DNA of 44,669 bases, from contig JAPPFH010000024.1 of assembly GCA_028875185.1 (NCBI GenBank), positions 1-44,669 of the forward strand, written 5' to 3'. Below, one piece after another: positions 1 through 7,851 of this stretch. The first letter of the stretch is position 1, and the number at the start of each line of letters is the position of its first letter. The notes under the pieces are model-generated. The model was not told the DNA's origin. It made no database searches and was given only the letters and a program-made list of their open reading frames with translations. The stretch is from Chloroflexota bacterium (GTDB lineage: Bacteria > Chloroflexota > Anaerolineae > Aggregatilineales > Phototrophicaceae). Made by a program: the position numbers and the translations under genes.

Positions 1-86
1 TTCCCTCCTTGTGGGGGCAAGGGGCCGGGGGATGGGGGTTTGTCGCGCTATCAATAAAATTCACCATACCCCATGGTTCTATTGAG

Positions 87-115
87 TTGAGTTTCAGCTC
101 TAATTCCCTTAGACT
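87..115 (+). promoter_or_regulatory. Candidate sigma70-type promoter for the secreted repeat protein
   Basis: A TTGAGT hexamer (87-92) and a TAGACT hexamer (110-115) are separated by exactly 17 bases, about 80 bases upstream of the GTG start at 195. Each hexamer matches four of six consensus bases. It is the best promoter-like pair in the 194-base leader, but it was found by eye only. Confidence 0.35.
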
Positions 116-194
116 GAAAAGTAGTTGCTAGTCGTATCGCAGATCGATTCTCAGCGGCCGACTGGCTTATTGCACCCACGTTAGGAGGAATACT

Positions 195-1649
195 GTGCCA
201 ATTTTCGCTAGCGCGCGCCATAAACGCATCGCCCTTGTCGCCTTGTTGTTATTTGCCCTGCTGCTGGCTTTGCCTCTGCCGGCGGGCGCCCAAGCAGACA
301 GCGTCTTCATCAGTATCCGCCTGTATGATGGCATTGATTCGGCGAATAGTCAGGAGGTCGAACGTGTCATAAGCGAAGGTTTCGTCCCGATTATCAGCGG
401 AAGCGAGGGCTTTATAGCCTATTACATCGTGGACTCCACCGATAACGCGGGAGCGGCAATCAGCATTTTTGAGACGCGCGAGCAGGCGATCGCGTCCAAC
501 GAGCTGGCGCGCGACTTTGTTGCCGAGAACCTGGCGCCGCATTTCCCGAACCCGCCGCGCGTAGTCGAAGGGTCGGTCGATATCGGCTTCGTCGAATTGC
601 TCGATGGCATGAGCGATGGCGACGTCAGCCAGCTGCACGCCAGCGTGCGCATATATGACAACTTCTCGCCTGATGACCTGGACGAATTCGTCACCATTGT
701 TGAAGACGGCTTCCTGCCGATCATGCGCGAATCCGCTGGTTTCTTCGGCTACTACTTGATGCGCGACAGCGCCGGCGCGCTTGGCGCGATCAGCATATTC
801 GACAGCGAAGCATCGGCGCTGACCTCAAACGAACAAGCGCGCGATTTTGTCGCCGAGAATCTGACCGCCTACCTGCCGACTGATCCCAGTGTCGTAAGCG
901 GGCGTGTGGGCATTGCCGTCTTGGCTGACTTGAACGAAGGCGCCAATTTGATCGACGACATGCTGACGGACGAGCGCGTCTTCGCCAGCGTCCGCGTTTA
1001 CGCTGGCGTCGACCCGGCCGATCAGGGGGAGATCGTCCGCCTGACCGATGAAGGTTTCTTGCCACTCATTCGCGAGAGCGACGGCTTTGTCGGTTATTAC
1101 TTCCTGCCGGCCGAGGATATGCTGGCGACTGTCAGCCTGTTCGATTCGCCAGCGCAGGCCTCAGCCTCAAACGACGCGGCGCGTCATTTCATCGTGGATA
1201 ATTTGGCGCCCTTGCTGCCAAATCCGCCGTCAATCTTCGAAGGTACGCTAGCGATTAATTTTGTGCCCGCGCTCCGCGGCTCGGATGATCTGGCCGCTGT
1301 TGACGAGCTCCACGCCAGCATACGTCTTTACCAAGGTTTTGACCTGACGCATTTTGACGAAGCGAATGACCTGGCCATAGCGCGCCTGCTGCCGACGCTG
1401 CAAGAATTGGGCGGCTTATTCGCCCAATACGCCCTTAATGACGGCGAAGACACTGTCATCGGCATCAGCGTATTCGATAGTGAAGCGGCGGCGCTGGCGG
1501 CTAATGAGGCTGGCAAAGCTTTCACTATTGAGCATCTGGCCGATTGGGCGCCGAATCCGCCGAGCGGGCTTAGCGGCAAGCTGGCAATAGCCGCGTTGGA
1601 CGAGATCAACATGGGCGAGAATCTGGTCGGCAAGATGATGACGGAGTAG
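195..1649 (+). CDS. Secreted protein with four ABM-like (dimeric alpha/beta barrel-like) repeats
   Basis: The protein has 484 residues. The N-terminus carries a basic stretch followed by a long hydrophobic segment ending in LPAGAQA, a typical Sec signal peptide. The mature part is four repeats of about 110 residues, each with a beta strand (S-I/V-R-x-Y), the pattern EGFxPI...GFxxYY, a strand SIFDSxxxAxASN and an FVAENLAP helix. The pattern resembles antibiotic-biosynthesis-monooxygenase/Dabb ferredoxin-like folds, but the assignment is by eye. Repeats 1 and 3 share one edge (VF.S at the start, I-x-F-V at the end), and repeats 2 and 4 share another (LHAS at the start, LIDDMLTD/LVGKMMTE at the end), giving an ABAB order. 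The GTG start follows an ideal AGGAGG at 183-188. The gene stands alone and ends at a strong terminator. Its substrate is unknown; a sensor or scavenger role outside the membrane is conceivable but not shown. Confidence 0.8.
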   Translation: MPIFASARHKRIALVALLLFALLLALPLPAGAQADSVFISIRLYDGIDSANSQEVERVISEGFVPIISGSEGFIAYYIVDSTDNAGAAISIFETREQAIASNELARDFVAENLAPHFPNPPRVVEGSVDIGFVELLDGMSDGDVSQLHASVRIYDNFSPDDLDEFVTIVEDGFLPIMRESAGFFGYYLMRDSAGALGAISIFDSEASALTSNEQARDFVAENLTAYLPTDPSVVSGRVGIAVLADLNEGANLIDDMLTDERVFASVRVYAGVDPADQGEIVRLTDEGFLPLIRESDGFVGYYFLPAEDMLATVSLFDSPAQASASNDAARHFIVDNLAPLLPNPPSIFEGTLAINFVPALRGSDDLAAVDELHASIRLYQGFDLTHFDEANDLAIARLLPTLQELGGLFAQYALNDGEDTVIGISVFDSEAAALAANEAGKAFTIEHLADWAPNPPSGLSGKLAIAALDEINMGENLVGKMMTE

Positions 1650-1676
1650 CTGAGCGGACGATTGACGTGGAATGAG

Positions 1677-1707
1677 AAAGAGCGCGCCGGGCTGGCGCGC
1701 TCTTTTT
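1677..1707. terminator. Rho-independent terminator, probably bidirectional
   Basis: A perfect 12-bp stem (1677-1688 with 1694-1705) encloses a 5-base loop GGGCT, with T-runs on the plus side and the complementary A-rich side on the left. It lies between the convergent stops at 1649 (plus) and 1728 (minus), so it can serve both genes. Confidence 0.9.
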
Positions 1708-1727
1708 GTGGAAGCAGCCGACGTATT

Positions 1728-2936
1728 TTATTTGTCTACAGAAACATTAGATGGACTGAAGAATCCCTGAAGAATATCCATGTTCGGCTTGTAGCCGTTC
1801 GCATCTTGCTGCAAAAGCTTCATGTCAACGAGTGCATATAGATCGTTTCGAATTGTCCTATCAGTCCTGTTAAAATACGCAATTGCAAGTGCCGGTGTCA
1901 GTTCACGTATTTCGTCAAATGACACTGGCCTGCTTTGAAATCTCGGATGCGTAAGGTCTAAGGCCAGCCGTTTTCGCCGCTGATCCACATTAGATGGATT
2001 CTTAGGAAAACTCGAATGTATAAAGTCGTGCCACATTACCGTAGTCTGTGCGCTGTAGATTGAAGAGCATTGTTCATCGAGTTCGTCGCGGTACCCCTCA
2101 AGAGCAAATTCTACGAATCTCTGAATATTCGCCTCCGACGGATACGAACCGTCGTTGTAGTCTCCATGTGAATCCTGCAGCTCTTCTATGTATTCTGGCC
2201 TCCGCTTGTTATACATATTGCTGAATAGATGCGCCGCTATGTCCGGAACACCTGCGCGATACAGTATCTGGAACTCGATGAGACGCCCCAAGCGACCATT
2301 ACCATCACAGTATGGATGAATCCATTCAAAATATAGGTGCGCAATAATTGCCTTAACTATCTGCCAGGCTAAATCGTAACCTTCGACGAATCCTCGCGGT
2401 TCGTATTTGGCTTCGTTTAGCCAATCACAGAATTTCGTCATTAACAAAGAACAGTCCTTGGCAGGTGCGCCTCCATAGCGCCCAACTGTGACTTCTCTTT
2501 GTCGAATTGCGCCGATTTCTGAATCGTCGCAGTTGGGGCTTCCAGTATCCATTATCAAAAGTCGATGATGCCTGCTTAGGTATTCGACAGAGAATTCTTC
2601 GTTCTCGTCGTGCGAAACTTTCGAGACTATCGAATTCAGAGCATCAATGACGTTGTGAACTTCTTGTTCATCATATTCAATTGCATGATTTCGCTCTCGA
2701 GGCCGTCTCACAATCGTTTCAACGGCTTCCGCCGACAAAGAATTGCCTTCAATAGACGTCGTACCGTGCACCGCGCGACTAAAGTATAGGATTCTTAACT
2801 CGTCGCGGTCGTCAGGTAGAATAGGAATATGACGTATTTGCTCAAGTTTCGCCTGTAACGCACCTAGCAACATCATTACCGATGCAGTAGGAACGAGTTC
2901 ATACGGTGGAAATCTAATGAATTCGTGGGAGTTCAT
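1728..2936 (-). CDS. Fic family protein (predicted protein AMP-transferase), class II
   Basis: The protein has 402 residues. Fic enzymes usually transfer AMP from ATP to a Ser, Thr or Tyr of a target protein. The catalytic loop is HPYCDGNGRLGR (residues 207-218), a variant of HPFx(D/E)GNGRxxR with Tyr in place of Phe. An inhibitory motif of the (S/T)xxxE(G/N) type is present at residues 59-64 (T59...E63 G64), ahead of the Fic core, which marks a self-inhibited class II protein. The C-terminal ~100 residues look like a winged helix, as in other Fic proteins of this length. The ATG is not preceded by a convincing Shine-Dalgarno sequence. It overlaps by an ATGA junction the stop of a small upstream reading frame, so coupled translation is possible. 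The gene is AT-richer than its flanks, suggesting transfer. Role: regulation or host/phage conflict; target unknown. Confidence 0.9.
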   Translation of the reverse strand: MNSHEFIRFPPYELVPTASVMMLLGALQAKLEQIRHIPILPDDRDELRILYFSRAVHGTTSIEGNSLSAEAVETIVRRPRERNHAIEYDEQEVHNVIDALNSIVSKVSHDENEEFSVEYLSRHHRLLIMDTGSPNCDDSEIGAIRQREVTVGRYGGAPAKDCSLLMTKFCDWLNEAKYEPRGFVEGYDLAWQIVKAIIAHLYFEWIHPYCDGNGRLGRLIEFQILYRAGVPDIAAHLFSNMYNKRRPEYIEELQDSHGDYNDGSYPSEANIQRFVEFALEGYRDELDEQCSSIYSAQTTVMWHDFIHSSFPKNPSNVDQRRKRLALDLTHPRFQSRPVSFDEIRELTPALAIAYFNRTDRTIRNDLYALVDMKLLQQDANGYKPNMDILQGFFSPSNVSVDK

Positions 2937-3148
2937 TGCCCAAACTGCTCAAATGCAAAGCGCAATCTTGTCAAGAGTTTTTCCAATATTATTTCCAAAG
3001 GTTTTTCCAGATGACTTTCCATCAGTTCCTTCACTAATCCGGCTGCAAGTATTGAAAATAGTAGTGTTTGTTTCATCATTGACATTAACGGTCCAAACAT
3101 TGGCAGAAATATTTTATGAGATATTTCCCACATTTTTTCCAAAGCCAT
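2933..3148 (-). CDS. Possible small helical protein translationally coupled to fic (uncertain)
   Basis: This is a 71-residue frame (from the ATG at 3146-3148) in an otherwise open frame reaching upstream to 3295. It has a hydrophobic middle (LLFSILAAGLV) and a C-terminal amphipathic stretch with a four-residue beat of L-E (HLEKPLEI, then ILEKLLTR). Its stop shares the ATGA overlap with the fic start, the best argument that it is real. Against it: there is no Shine-Dalgarno sequence before the ATG, I recognise no family, and the L-E beat follows directly from a 12-bp DNA repeat that could instead be regulatory. I treat coding status as unproven. Confidence 0.25.
   Translation of the reverse strand: MALEKMWEISHKIFLPMFGPLMSMMKQTLLFSILAAGLVKELMESHLEKPLEIILEKLLTRLRFAFEQFGQ
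2978..3025. repeat. Four 12-bp tandem units with a TTTCC core upstream of fic
   Basis: TTCC occurs at 2981, 2993, 3005 and 3017, exactly 12 bases apart, each within a T-rich unit (TTTTTCCAATAT, TATTTCCAAAGG, TTTTTCCAGATG, ACTTTCCATCAG). A further pair with the same 12-base spacing is at 3125 and 3137. Twelve bases is near one helical turn, so the units would line up on nearly one face of the DNA. They lie 40-200 bases upstream of the fic start. Confidence 0.6.
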
Positions 3149-3153
3149 TGCAC

Positions 3154-3183
3154 ATTGTATGACAACAGTCACTCTTGATACAA
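3154..3183 (-). promoter_or_regulatory. Candidate promoter reading toward fic
   Basis: On the minus strand, TTGTAT (3183-3178) and TACAAT (3159-3154) are separated by 18 bases. The -10 hexamer matches five of six consensus bases. Transcription would begin close to the ATG at 3148 of the small frame. Weak evidence, by eye. Confidence 0.25.
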
Positions 3184-3537
3184 GACTCAATTGCGCGATT
3201 TGCTGGCTGACATTATTACTACGGAACGGAAAAGAGACGACGTATAGCGCCCGTTCTGTCGCAACGATTCGCATTTCCCCGTCACACAAACGCATTCAAG
3301 CCCGTCAACTCCCGACCCACCAGCAGCAGGTTGACCTCGTTCGTGCCAGCTGCGTGACCTCGCGCGCCTTTCGCGCATTGTTGTGCTGCGCCAGCGTAGA
3401 CTGTTTCGTCTTGTTTTCCAATTGTCATCGGCCTGTCATCATAATCGAAGCTTCAATTGATTGAGCATATCATTTATGCTTTGGCGATTCAATTCGCGCT
3501 TGGTTGGCCACCGGCCGCGCCGAAGACAGGTTCATCT

Positions 3538-4725
3538 ATGTCCGCACTGCTCGCCCTGAGGAATCACTTCGGATCTGGGCGGCTGGTCATGCTGCAATTA
3601 TTCAGCTCAGCCGGTCTGGGTATGGTCTACCCATACATCAATTTGTATCTCACCGAGATCGAATTCTCCGGCGCTTTGATCGGCACGCTCGCCAGCATCG
3701 GCGCGATTTTGACCTTGGCGCTCACGCCGCTTCTCAATCAAATTGCCGATCGCCTAATGCTGCACCGCCGGCTGCTGATGCTCTATTTCGGCGGCTTCGC
3801 GCTCGCCAGCCTTGTCTTCGCCATGAGCCAGAGTCACCTGCTCGTGATTATCGCCGTCTTGCTATTCAGGGTTACTACCGGCCCCAGCATGACACTCGGC
3901 GCGCAGTTGACGCTCACGCTTTTGCTACGCAGCGGCAAGACGATTTTCGGCCAGATGCGCTCGTTTTCCGCGCTTGGTTTCGCTTTTGCCAGCGCCTTGG
4001 CTGGTCCCATTTTCGCGCTCGGCGGTTATGCGCTGACCTTCACCGTCGGCGCGATACTGTCGCTGGTCAGCGTGCAGCTATCGACGATCTTCCCGGCAAA
4101 GCCAAAGGAGAAAGCGAAAACGGCAGCGGGACCGAAACAGCCACGCAACCGCGGCATTTATGTGCTGGCGGCCAGTCAATTTTTCGTCGCCATGTGCACG
4201 CATAACGCCTTCGCCTTCTTGTTCATCCACATGAGCCAGAATCTTGGCGTGACCATCGCGCATATTGGATTATGGGCGGCGCTTCTCGCTGTTGTCGAGT
4301 TCCCCTTTTATTTCCTGACGGACGCTTTATTGCCGAGAGTGCGCCTGCGCGTCACTTATGCTTTTGGCGTCGTCGGCATCGCCCTGACCACGCTCGGCAT
4401 TGGCATCGTGCCGAACCTGCCGCTGCTTCTTTTGCTTTTCGTTTGTCGCGGGCTCTCTTGGCCCGCATACCAACTCTCCTGCTATCGCTTGATGAACGAA
4501 ATCAGCCACCCGCGCAACGTCGCCACCAATCAAGCTATCGTGCAGGTGACGATGCCGGGTATCGCGCTTTTGCTGACCGGGTCGCTATACGGTTATACCT
4601 ATGACCAGTTGGGCGCGGGGGCTTTTTTCGCCTTTTGCGCGCTGGCGGGCGCGCTTGGCGCCGTCATTGCGCTCGTCGGCTTCCGGCTGGCTGACGCGCG
4701 TCGAACTGTCGAGCAAGCTCGCTGA
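3538..4725 (+). CDS. MFS transporter (12 transmembrane segments)
   Basis: The protein has 395 residues from the ATG at 3538, with about twelve hydrophobic helices and the usual central cytoplasmic loop (around PAKPKEKAKT). The N-terminal half GLGMVYPYINLYLTE...GALIGTLASIG resembles the LacY/nucleoside-symporter-like branch of the major facilitator superfamily (MFS_1-like). The A-motif loop between helices 2 and 3 is NQIADRLMLHRR. The frame is open upstream to a TTG at 3457, but the ATG preceded by ACAGG and starting directly with the first helix region is preferred. The substrate cannot be told from sequence; sugars or drugs are possible. It is the only plus-strand gene between fic and the sulfatase, and no partner lies beside it. 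Confidence 0.85.
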   Translation: MSALLALRNHFGSGRLVMLQLFSSAGLGMVYPYINLYLTEIEFSGALIGTLASIGAILTLALTPLLNQIADRLMLHRRLLMLYFGGFALASLVFAMSQSHLLVIIAVLLFRVTTGPSMTLGAQLTLTLLLRSGKTIFGQMRSFSALGFAFASALAGPIFALGGYALTFTVGAILSLVSVQLSTIFPAKPKEKAKTAAGPKQPRNRGIYVLAASQFFVAMCTHNAFAFLFIHMSQNLGVTIAHIGLWAALLAVVEFPFYFLTDALLPRVRLRVTYAFGVVGIALTTLGIGIVPNLPLLLLLFVCRGLSWPAYQLSCYRLMNEISHPRNVATNQAIVQVTMPGIALLLTGSLYGYTYDQLGAGAFFAFCALAGALGAVIALVGFRLADARRTVEQAR

Positions 4726-5208
4726 GGGCGCCGGCTTTTGCCGCAAGCTTCCGCTTCGGGCGATTTGACAGCAGGTCCGTAAATGGCTTGTCCGCCACTG
4801 TTTCAATCTGTGTTGCTCGCCGATTTGTCGGCCACACTCCCTGAGGACAGGACAGATTTTCAGCGAGCAAAATGTCATCCCGAATTCTACAATTTCTAGG
4901 GCTTTTTCGGGCGACCCGGTGGGTAGCCCCTACATCTTTTGCGCTCCATCGGGCGACCCAGTGGGTAGCCCCTACATCTTTTGCGCTCCGTCGGGCGACT
5001 CACCGAGTCGCCCCTACAGTTTTCGCCAGGATAGACGCTTTCGAAGTCTAACTTAAGCCATAAGTTTTCGATTAGACCAAACCTGTCCTGTCGTCAGGCT
5101 TCATGGGGGAGGGGTTTGGGGTGGGGGTATGCGGGCAAATTGCTTCATAAGAATCCTGATTTGCCACAGTATCGGACAAGCCTTACATTTTGTGTCTGTG
5201 GCAAAACG
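4726..5208. other. Repeat-bearing intergenic region between convergent MFS and sulfatase genes
   Basis: No convincing gene. It holds three 42-bp tandem units (listed separately) and, at about 5101-5131, a G-rich tract (GGGGGAGGGG...GGGGTGGGGG) resembling G-rich tracts at the window start and near 21361. Confidence 0.6.
4907..5032. repeat. Three tandem 42-bp units built on a GGGCGAC palindrome
   Basis: Units begin at 4907, 4949 and 4991 with TCGGGCGAC. The first two are nearly identical. The third keeps the frame but diverges in its middle, where GGGCGACTCACC is followed by its partner GAGTCGCCC. Each unit can form a hairpin and each contains CCCCTAC. Related single copies occur elsewhere in the window. 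Confidence 0.85.
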
Positions 5209-6774
5209 CTAGTCCAGCGGCCAATCGCGCACTTCGCAGCGCGCCGCCCAAGCCGCATACATCAGGCTCATCATCGCGACCCGCTCGCGCTCGCCGCCGC
5301 TGAGGTCGTTCAGCTCGGTGCGATCGTCGAGCATATTGTAAAGTTCCCAAGCGCCCGGATGTTTGCTGACCAGCTTCCAATCGCCGATGCGGACAGCGCG
5401 GTTGCCTTCGTGTTCCCAGTACAGCGGCTTCTCCCGCCGCCAATCGGAACCTCCGAGCGCTGGCAGTAAACTCTCGCCTTCAAACGGTTGAATCGCGTTG
5501 CCGTTGTACTCGTCGGGATAATCCGCGCCAGCCAGTTCAGCGAAAGTCGGCAGCACATCAATGAATTGGGCGGGACTGTGGCAGATGGTCTCGGCTTCAA
5601 TCAGCGCCGGATAATGCACGATGCAAGGCGACGAGATGCCGCCCTCGTGCACCCAATGTTTGTAGAGGCGGAAAGGCGAATTGGAGGCGTTCGCCCAAGG
5701 CAGATCGTAACTCATGAAGGTATCGGCTGGTCCCGGTTTCAGCTCGACGCGGTTGCCGATTTGTACGCGCGTGCCATCGGGCAGGCGCGGCACGTAGGAG
5801 CGATGATCGCGCCAGCCATCTTCAGCCATGAGTTCGGCGCAACCGCCGTTATCGGACAAGAAAATAATCAGCGTGTCGTCATTGATGTCCAGCGCGTCCA
5901 GCTTGGCCAGGATGCGCCCGATGCCCTGATCCATGCGGTCGATCATGGCGGCGTAGGTGGCCATGCGCAGATCTTCCCAATCGGTGTTGACTGCCGTCTC
6001 CCATGGATGCGAATCGGCGTCGCGCGGCGATATGCGCCAAGTCGGATCGAGGAGGCCGAGGCTGTTAAGTTCTTCGTGCCGCTGCTGCCGCAAGCTGTCC
6101 CAGCCGCCGCGATAAGCGCCTTCATATTTGGCAATGTCTTCGGGCCAGGCGTGAAGCGGCCAATGAGGCGCAGTGTAGGCGAGATGCAGGAAGAAGGGCA
6201 TGTCGTCTTGGCGCGCCTCGTCAATCATGTCGATGGCTTTGTCGCTGATGGCATCGGTGTAATAGAATTCATCGGGATAATCCTGAACGAATTCGCCATT
6301 TTCCGTCAGCGCATGCGGGTAGAAGAAGCTGCCGGCGCCAGCCAAAGTGCCGTAGAAGCGGTCGAAGCCGCGCTGCTGCGGCGTGGGGAATCCCTCCGTG
6401 CCGGGCTTCCAAGCCTCGGGTTCCTGCGCCAGCAGTTGACCGCCGGTATGCCATTTGCCCGACATCAAGGTTCGGTAGCCGGCGCCTTTCAGCACTTCAG
6501 CAATCGTGACGGCGTCATCGCGCAGGTAGCCTTGGTAGGCGCGTGTGCCGCAGTTCGCCACCATGTGGCCCACGCCCGCTTGATGCGGATGCAAGCCGGT
6601 CAGCAGCGCCGCCCGCGAGGGACAGCAGCGGGCGAAACTATACATCTGCGAGAAACGCGCGCCGCCCGCAGCCAGCCGGTCGAGATTCGGCGTCGCGATC
6701 TCGGAGCCGAAGCAGCCGATATCGGAAAAGCCCATATCGTCGGCGAGAATCAGAATGATGTTTGGTTGAGTCAT
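5209..6774 (-). CDS. Arylsulfatase-type sulfatase (formylglycine-dependent)
   Basis: The protein has 521 residues. It would hydrolyse sulfate esters, probably of sugars or small aryl substrates. The N-terminal metal-binding stretch PNIILILADDMGFSDIG is followed by the sulfatase signature CCPSRAALLTG, whose first Cys is the predicted formylglycine residue (C-x-P-S-R). Further on are GKWHTGG and LIIFLSDNGGC, which hold further active-site metal and sulfate ligands. The length and order fit type I sulfatases of the AtsA group. The ATG at 6774 has an excellent GGGAGG 5-10 bases upstream, so a longer frame to 6873 is rejected. There is no clear signal peptide, so a cytoplasmic enzyme is likely. 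No formylglycine-generating enzyme is present in this window. A repeat element separates it from the PfkB gene upstream. Confidence 0.93.
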   Translation of the reverse strand: MTQPNIILILADDMGFSDIGCFGSEIATPNLDRLAAGGARFSQMYSFARCCPSRAALLTGLHPHQAGVGHMVANCGTRAYQGYLRDDAVTIAEVLKGAGYRTLMSGKWHTGGQLLAQEPEAWKPGTEGFPTPQQRGFDRFYGTLAGAGSFFYPHALTENGEFVQDYPDEFYYTDAISDKAIDMIDEARQDDMPFFLHLAYTAPHWPLHAWPEDIAKYEGAYRGGWDSLRQQRHEELNSLGLLDPTWRISPRDADSHPWETAVNTDWEDLRMATYAAMIDRMDQGIGRILAKLDALDINDDTLIIFLSDNGGCAELMAEDGWRDHRSYVPRLPDGTRVQIGNRVELKPGPADTFMSYDLPWANASNSPFRLYKHWVHEGGISSPCIVHYPALIEAETICHSPAQFIDVLPTFAELAGADYPDEYNGNAIQPFEGESLLPALGGSDWRREKPLYWEHEGNRAVRIGDWKLVSKHPGAWELYNMLDDRTELNDLSGGERERVAMMSLMYAAWAARCEVRDWPLD

Positions 6775-6799
6775 GTTGCCTCCCGTCACAACGGATTCT

Positions 6800-6893
6800 G
6801 TAGGGGCGAGCCAGTGGGTCGCCCGAATATGTTCCAAACCGGCAACGGGCGACCTGATAGGGCGCGTAGACACCGCCCGCCGGCCGCCCCTAC
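6800..6893. repeat. MITE-like palindromic element with GTAGGGGCG ends
   Basis: The element begins GTAGGGGCG (6800-6808) and ends with the exact inverse CGCCCCTAC (6885-6893). Inside are GGGTCGCCC, GGGCGACC and GCGCGTAGACACCGCCCGCCGG. It fills the gap between sulfatase and pfkB. Relatives sharing the GCGTAGACAC core are at 11271, 15859, 21303 and 41590. Confidence 0.75.
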
Positions 6894-6896
6894 AAT

Positions 6897-7847
6897 CTAA
6901 TTGCGGTCAGTTTGATTCGCTTGAAAATCTCGCGCCTGCACCATCGTCGGCAGCGACGGAATCGCGCCTTTTCCCAAGCAGGTCAAGGCGCCGACCGCAT
7001 TGGCGAAGTCAAGAATCGCCGGCAGCCGCGCGCGCCAGTTTGCCCGGTTTTCCAAAATGCCAATCAGCATCGCGGCCACAAAGGCATCGCCAGCGCCGGT
7101 GGTATCGGTCGCCGTCACTGCATAGCCGCCGCGCGCGATGCTCGTTCCGTCCTTTAGATGGGCGACCGCGCCCTTAGCGCCGTACGTGACGCAGATCATC
7201 TCCATGCGTTCTCGCCAGAGCGGCGCTACATCATCGCCGCCGGTCAGAAATACCAGCTCCTCATCGCTAATCTTGAGCATATTGGCGCTGTCCAAGCCCG
7301 ATAGCATGCCAGCGCGGGCGTCTACTTCGTTATCCCAAAGCGGCAGGCGCAGGTTGGGATCGTAAGAGATGAACTTGCCGGCCGCCGACGCGCGCTCCAG
7401 CGCCAGGCGCAGCGCCGATGCGGCCGGCTCGCGGATGAAGGTGATGCTGCCATGATGGAAGACTTCGCAGGCGTCAATCAGCGCGGTATTCACATCGGCC
7501 GGTTTCATCAGCATATCGGCTGAGGGATGGCGGTAGAACATGAAGCTGCGGTCGCCATCGGCGGTATTGGAGACGAAAGCGAGGGCTGTGCGCGCCTCGC
7601 GCGAATAAGTGAGCCCGGTGATGTCGATGTTCTCCGCCGCCAGCACGCCAGCCAAATGGCGGCCGAAGGGGTCATCGCCGACCTGCCCCATGAAGGCGCT
7701 GGGATAACCCAGGCGGGCGACAGAGGCGGCGACGTTGGCGGGCGCGCCGCCGGGCGCCTTGACGAAGCCGGAAGCCTCGCCGACAGCCACGCCCATTTCC
7801 AGCGCGACAAAATCGATAAGGAGTTCGCCGAAAGACAGAACGGACAT
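6897..7847 (-). CDS. PfkB-family carbohydrate kinase (fructokinase-like)
   Basis: The protein has 316 residues. PfkB (ribokinase) family enzymes phosphorylate a sugar or nucleoside with ATP. The N-terminus MSVLSFGELLIDF, the first signature GGAPANVAASVARLG and the second signature DTTGAGDAFVAAML, with its catalytic Asp, are all intact. FGELLIDF and GGAPAN favour a fructokinase-like sugar kinase, but the substrate is not certain. The ATG at 7847 lies 4 bases beyond the endonuclease stop (7852) and has only a weak ribosome site, so coupling to the upstream gene is likely. The frame remains open upstream to 7943 but overlaps the endonuclease, so the internal ATG is chosen. The R-M pair therefore sits directly ahead of a metabolic gene in one transcription unit. 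Confidence 0.92.
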   Translation of the reverse strand: MSVLSFGELLIDFVALEMGVAVGEASGFVKAPGGAPANVAASVARLGYPSAFMGQVGDDPFGRHLAGVLAAENIDITGLTYSREARTALAFVSNTADGDRSFMFYRHPSADMLMKPADVNTALIDACEVFHHGSITFIREPAASALRLALERASAAGKFISYDPNLRLPLWDNEVDARAGMLSGLDSANMLKISDEELVFLTGGDDVAPLWRERMEMICVTYGAKGAVAHLKDGTSIARGGYAVTATDTTGAGDAFVAAMLIGILENRANWRARLPAILDFANAVGALTCLGKGAIPSLPTMVQARDFQANQTDRN

Positions 7848-7851
7848 GGCG

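Larger units (their letters stand above)
2937..3537. other. AT-rich divergent intergenic region between fic and the MFS gene
   Basis: About 600 bases between the divergent fic and MFS starts. The fic-proximal half is AT-rich and holds the 12-bp TTTCC units, the possible small frame and the candidate promoter. The MFS-proximal half (about 3300-3537) is GC-richer. I see no further gene there that I can support. Confidence 0.6.

Noticed and set aside
2978-3025. Origin-type iterons
   Set aside because: Only four short, imperfect units, with no replication initiator gene nearby.
3159-3464. 101-codon plus-strand frame ahead of the MFS gene
   Set aside because: No ribosome site, no family, and it overlaps the candidate promoter region.
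4907-5032. CRISPR array
   Set aside because: Units are contiguous and nearly identical, with no variable spacers and no cas genes.
5488-6900. Long open frame on the plus strand opposite the sulfatase
   Set aside because: It is a shadow of the GC-rich sulfatase codons; no ribosome site and no recognisable domain.
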